Positions 62,579 to 64,000 of a DNA stretch of 64,000 nucleotides are shown here, piece by piece. The notes beneath the pieces were generated by a model. The model made no database searches, was not told the origin of the DNA, and saw only the letters and a program-made list of their open reading frames with translations. The position numbers were made by a program, and so were the translations under genes. Source of the DNA: Pseudomonas resinovorans NBRC 106553 (GTDB lineage: Bacteria; Pseudomonadota; Gammaproteobacteria; Pseudomonadales; Pseudomonadaceae); contig NC_021499.1 in assembly GCF_000412695.1 (NCBI RefSeq), positions 1,116,001-1,180,000 on the forward strand. The letters run 5' to 3'. Each line of letters begins with the position of its first letter. The stretch's first letter is position 1.

Positions 62579-63211
62579 ATGACCCCGCGCCCAGACCCCG
62601 CCCTGGACAACTACCGGGCCATCGCCGACGCCATCGCCACGCTGTTCTTCCCCCATGCCGAGGTGGTGCTGCACGACCTGCGCACGCAGAAGATCGACTA
62701 CATCGCCAACAACATCTCCAAGCGCAGCGTCGGCGACGACGCGGCCCTGGAAGACATGCTCGGTGAAGACGTGGACGAGCGGAACATCGGCCCCTACGAG
62801 AAGCTCAACTGGGACGGCCAGAAGATCCGTTCCATGAGCACCGTGCTGCGCGACGCCCAGGGCGCGCCGGCCGCCGTGCTCTGCATCAATCTGAACATCT
62901 CCATGTTCGAGACGGCCAAGGCGGCGCTCGACCTGTTCCTCTCCTCCAGCAAACTCATCCCCCAGCCCGACGCTCTGTTCCGCGACGACTGGCAGGAGCG
63001 CATCAACAGCTTCCTGCACAACTGGCTGCGCCAGCGCCAGTTGGGCCTGAACCTGCTCACCCGCGAGCACAAGCGCGAGCTGGTGCTCGCCCTGCACGCC
63101 GAAGGCGCCTTCAAGGGCAAGAGCGCGGCCAACTACGTGGCCAACGTGCTCAATATGGGGCGTGCCACGGTCTACAAGCACCTCAAGGAATTGAAGGAAG
63201 AGTCGGTCTGA
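62579..63211 (+). CDS. dauR: YheO-type transcriptional repressor DauR
   Basis: A 210-residue regulator. N-terminal YheO/PAS-like domain (about 10-125; FFPHAEVVLHDLRTQKIDYIANNISKR, PAAVLCINLNIS), and C-terminal HTH_22 helix-turn-helix (AANYVANVLNMGRATVYKHLKELK). In P. aeruginosa DauR represses dauBAR and D-arginine relieves it. CCAGGAG lies just before the ATG. The 79-base gap after dauA holds no obvious terminator, so it is probably the third gene of the operon. Confidence 0.9.
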   Translation: MTPRPDPALDNYRAIADAIATLFFPHAEVVLHDLRTQKIDYIANNISKRSVGDDAALEDMLGEDVDERNIGPYEKLNWDGQKIRSMSTVLRDAQGAPAAVLCINLNISMFETAKAALDLFLSSSKLIPQPDALFRDDWQERINSFLHNWLRQRQLGLNLLTREHKRELVLALHAEGAFKGKSAANYVANVLNMGRATVYKHLKELKEESV

Positions 63212-63218
63212 GCACCGT

Positions 63219-63291
63219 GTAGGAGCGAATTCATTCGCGAAACGGACCCACGGCCCGCTGCGCGGTCCTTCGCGATTGAAATCGCTCCTAC
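63219..63291. repeat. REP-like element after dauR
   Basis: GTAGGAGCGAATTCATTCG followed by CGA (63219-63240) faces an imperfect complement at 63270-63291 (two mismatches in 22). The centre is GC-rich. Same family as the element at 42913-42976. Confidence 0.8.
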
Positions 63292-63310
63292 GTCGAGCCG
63301 GCCGTGCCAG

Positions 63311-63340
63311 GTAGGAGCGTGGCGCTCGGTCAGATCCTAC
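63311..63340. repeat. Partial REP-like unit overlapping the end of the AraC gene
   Basis: GTAGGAGCGTGGCGCTCGGT followed by CAGATCCTAC shares the outer end GTAGGAGCG and closes with the complementary CCTAC. The minus-strand stop codon TAG of the AraC-type gene (63339-63337) lies inside it. Confidence 0.6.
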
Positions 63341-64000
63341 GGGGTGGCGCGTAGCTTGCGCCGGAAGGCCCCTGGCGTTTCCCCGCACAATTGCTTGAAC
63401 AACTTGGCGAAGGTGGCGCGGTCGGCGTAGCCCACCTGGGCGGCGACCTGCTCCAGTGAGCGCGTCGGATGGCGCAGGGCGGTCTGCGCGGCGCTGATGC
63501 GCAGGCGTTGCAGGTAGGCGTTGGGCGTCAGCCCGGTGGCGGCCTTGAAGCGACGCAGCAGGGTGCGGCTGGAGCAGTGGGCGCGGGCCGCCAGCGCCTC
63601 CAGGTCCAGCGGTTCGGCCAGGTGCCGTTCCAGCCAGAGCAGCAGTGGCCCGATCTGCGGGTCCTCACTGCCGATCGCCGGCAGCAGTGGCGCGAAACGT
63701 GACTGGCGGCCGCGATCCAGGTCGAACACCAGGGCGCCGGCCACACGCCGCGCCAACCAGTCGCCGCCGTGCCAGGCGATCAGGTGCAGGCAGAGGTCGA
63801 GCCCGGCCTGGGCGCCGCCGGAGCAGAACAGGTTGCCGTCCTCCGTGAGCAGGGCCTCCGCGTCCAGGCGCACCTGTGGATAACCCTTGCGCAACGCCGG
63901 CGCCAGTGCCCAGTGGGTGGTGGCCCGGCGACCGTCGAGGCGCCCCGAGGCGGCCAGCAGGAACGCACTGCTGCAGAGGCTGGCGAGCTGCTGGGTGTCC
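63337..64000 (-). CDS. GlxA-family AraC transcriptional regulator (5' end outside window)
   Basis: The C-terminal part of an AraC regulator whose frame continues past the window edge. The edge translates as TQQLASLCSSAFLLAASGRLDGRR, the nucleophile-elbow region of the DJ-1/PfpI domain, then LFCSGGAQAGLDLCLHLI, and two helix-turn-helix motifs (ALAARAHCSSRTLLRRF; LEQVAAQVGYADRATFAKLFKQLCGETPGAFRRKL). A TTG within it (63894) is not the start. Target genes are unknown. The stop codon lies in a REP-like repeat. Confidence 0.88.
   Translation of the reverse strand, partial: DTQQLASLCSSAFLLAASGRLDGRRATTHWALAPALRKGYPQVRLDAEALLTEDGNLFCSGGAQAGLDLCLHLIAWHGGDWLARRVAGALVFDLDRGRQSRFAPLLPAIGSEDPQIGPLLLWLERHLAEPLDLEALAARAHCSSRTLLRRFKAATGLTPNAYLQRLRISAAQTALRHPTRSLEQVAAQVGYADRATFAKLFKQLCGETPGAFRRKLRATP

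Overview
The window is a stretch of conserved core chromosome from a high-GC gammaproteobacterium. Protein sequences and gene order point to Pseudomonas, probably near the P. aeruginosa / P. resinovorans groups. From memory, the order from hisC to ampG closely follows PAO1 genes PA4447 to PA4393. I see no insertion sequence, prophage, CRISPR array, tRNA or rRNA. About 60 protein genes and one RNA gene (rnpB) fill almost all of the sequence. Most of the many other long open frames, including antisense frames of about 1000 codons over secA and cysDNC, are GC-driven shadows.

Region by region. 1-4.3 kb: the end of hisC, the periplasmic protease algW, a Nif3-like protein and the lytic transglycosylase mltB. 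4.6-11.4 kb: sulfate activation (cysD, a cysNC fusion), zapG, an alpha/beta hydrolase, trpS with a C-terminal extension, and zapE. 11.5-14.9 kb: an accessory-looking trio of a GlxA-type AraC regulator, an acyl-CoA dehydrogenase and an aldo/keto reductase. 15.1-20 kb: rplM-rpsI, the cytochrome bc1 operon petABC, and sspAB. 20-24.7 kb: lpoA-yraN-diaA-dolP on the minus strand, divergent from rsmI, followed by rnpB. 24.9-42.8 kb: the complete division and cell-wall cluster mraZ-rsmH-ftsL-ftsI-murE-murF-mraY-murD-ftsW-murG-murC-ddlB-ftsQ-ftsA-ftsZ-lpxC, with a promoter and MraZ operator in front. 43-49.7 kb: dciA, secA, argJ, a glutathione transferase and a Nudix/thiamine-phosphate-synthase fusion. 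49.7-54.2 kb: a minus-strand operon of a degenerate-GGDEF response regulator, panE, a histidine kinase and a PduO-type cobalamin adenosyltransferase. 54.4-60.3 kb: yajQ, mscS, ampG, an alkyltransferase-like protein and two tandem DUF481 outer-membrane paralogs. 60.4-63.2 kb: a D-arginine racemisation operon, dauBAR. The window ends inside a second GlxA/AraC regulator.

How the genes work together. The dcw cluster makes lipid-II precursors (murE, F, D, C, G, mraY, ddlB) and the division machine (ftsL, I, W, Q, A, Z). Nearby genes serve the same envelope: mltB and ampG recycle peptidoglycan, lpoA-dolP regulate outer-membrane-coupled wall synthesis, lpxC starts lipid A synthesis, secA exports proteins, and zapE and zapG link to division. 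dauB and dauA are expected to interconvert arginine stereoisomers via 2-ketoarginine, under control of dauR.

No wholly new system is evident. The best leads are non-coding or residue-level: a 190-bp imperfect inverted repeat before zapE; an exactly symmetric nested palindrome and a 15-bp perfect stem after argJ; divergent genes whose start codons share one CATG; a Leu replacing an active-site His in DauA; a fully degenerate GGDEF regulator in an operon with its probable kinase; and REP-like repeats, one of which supplies a stop codon.
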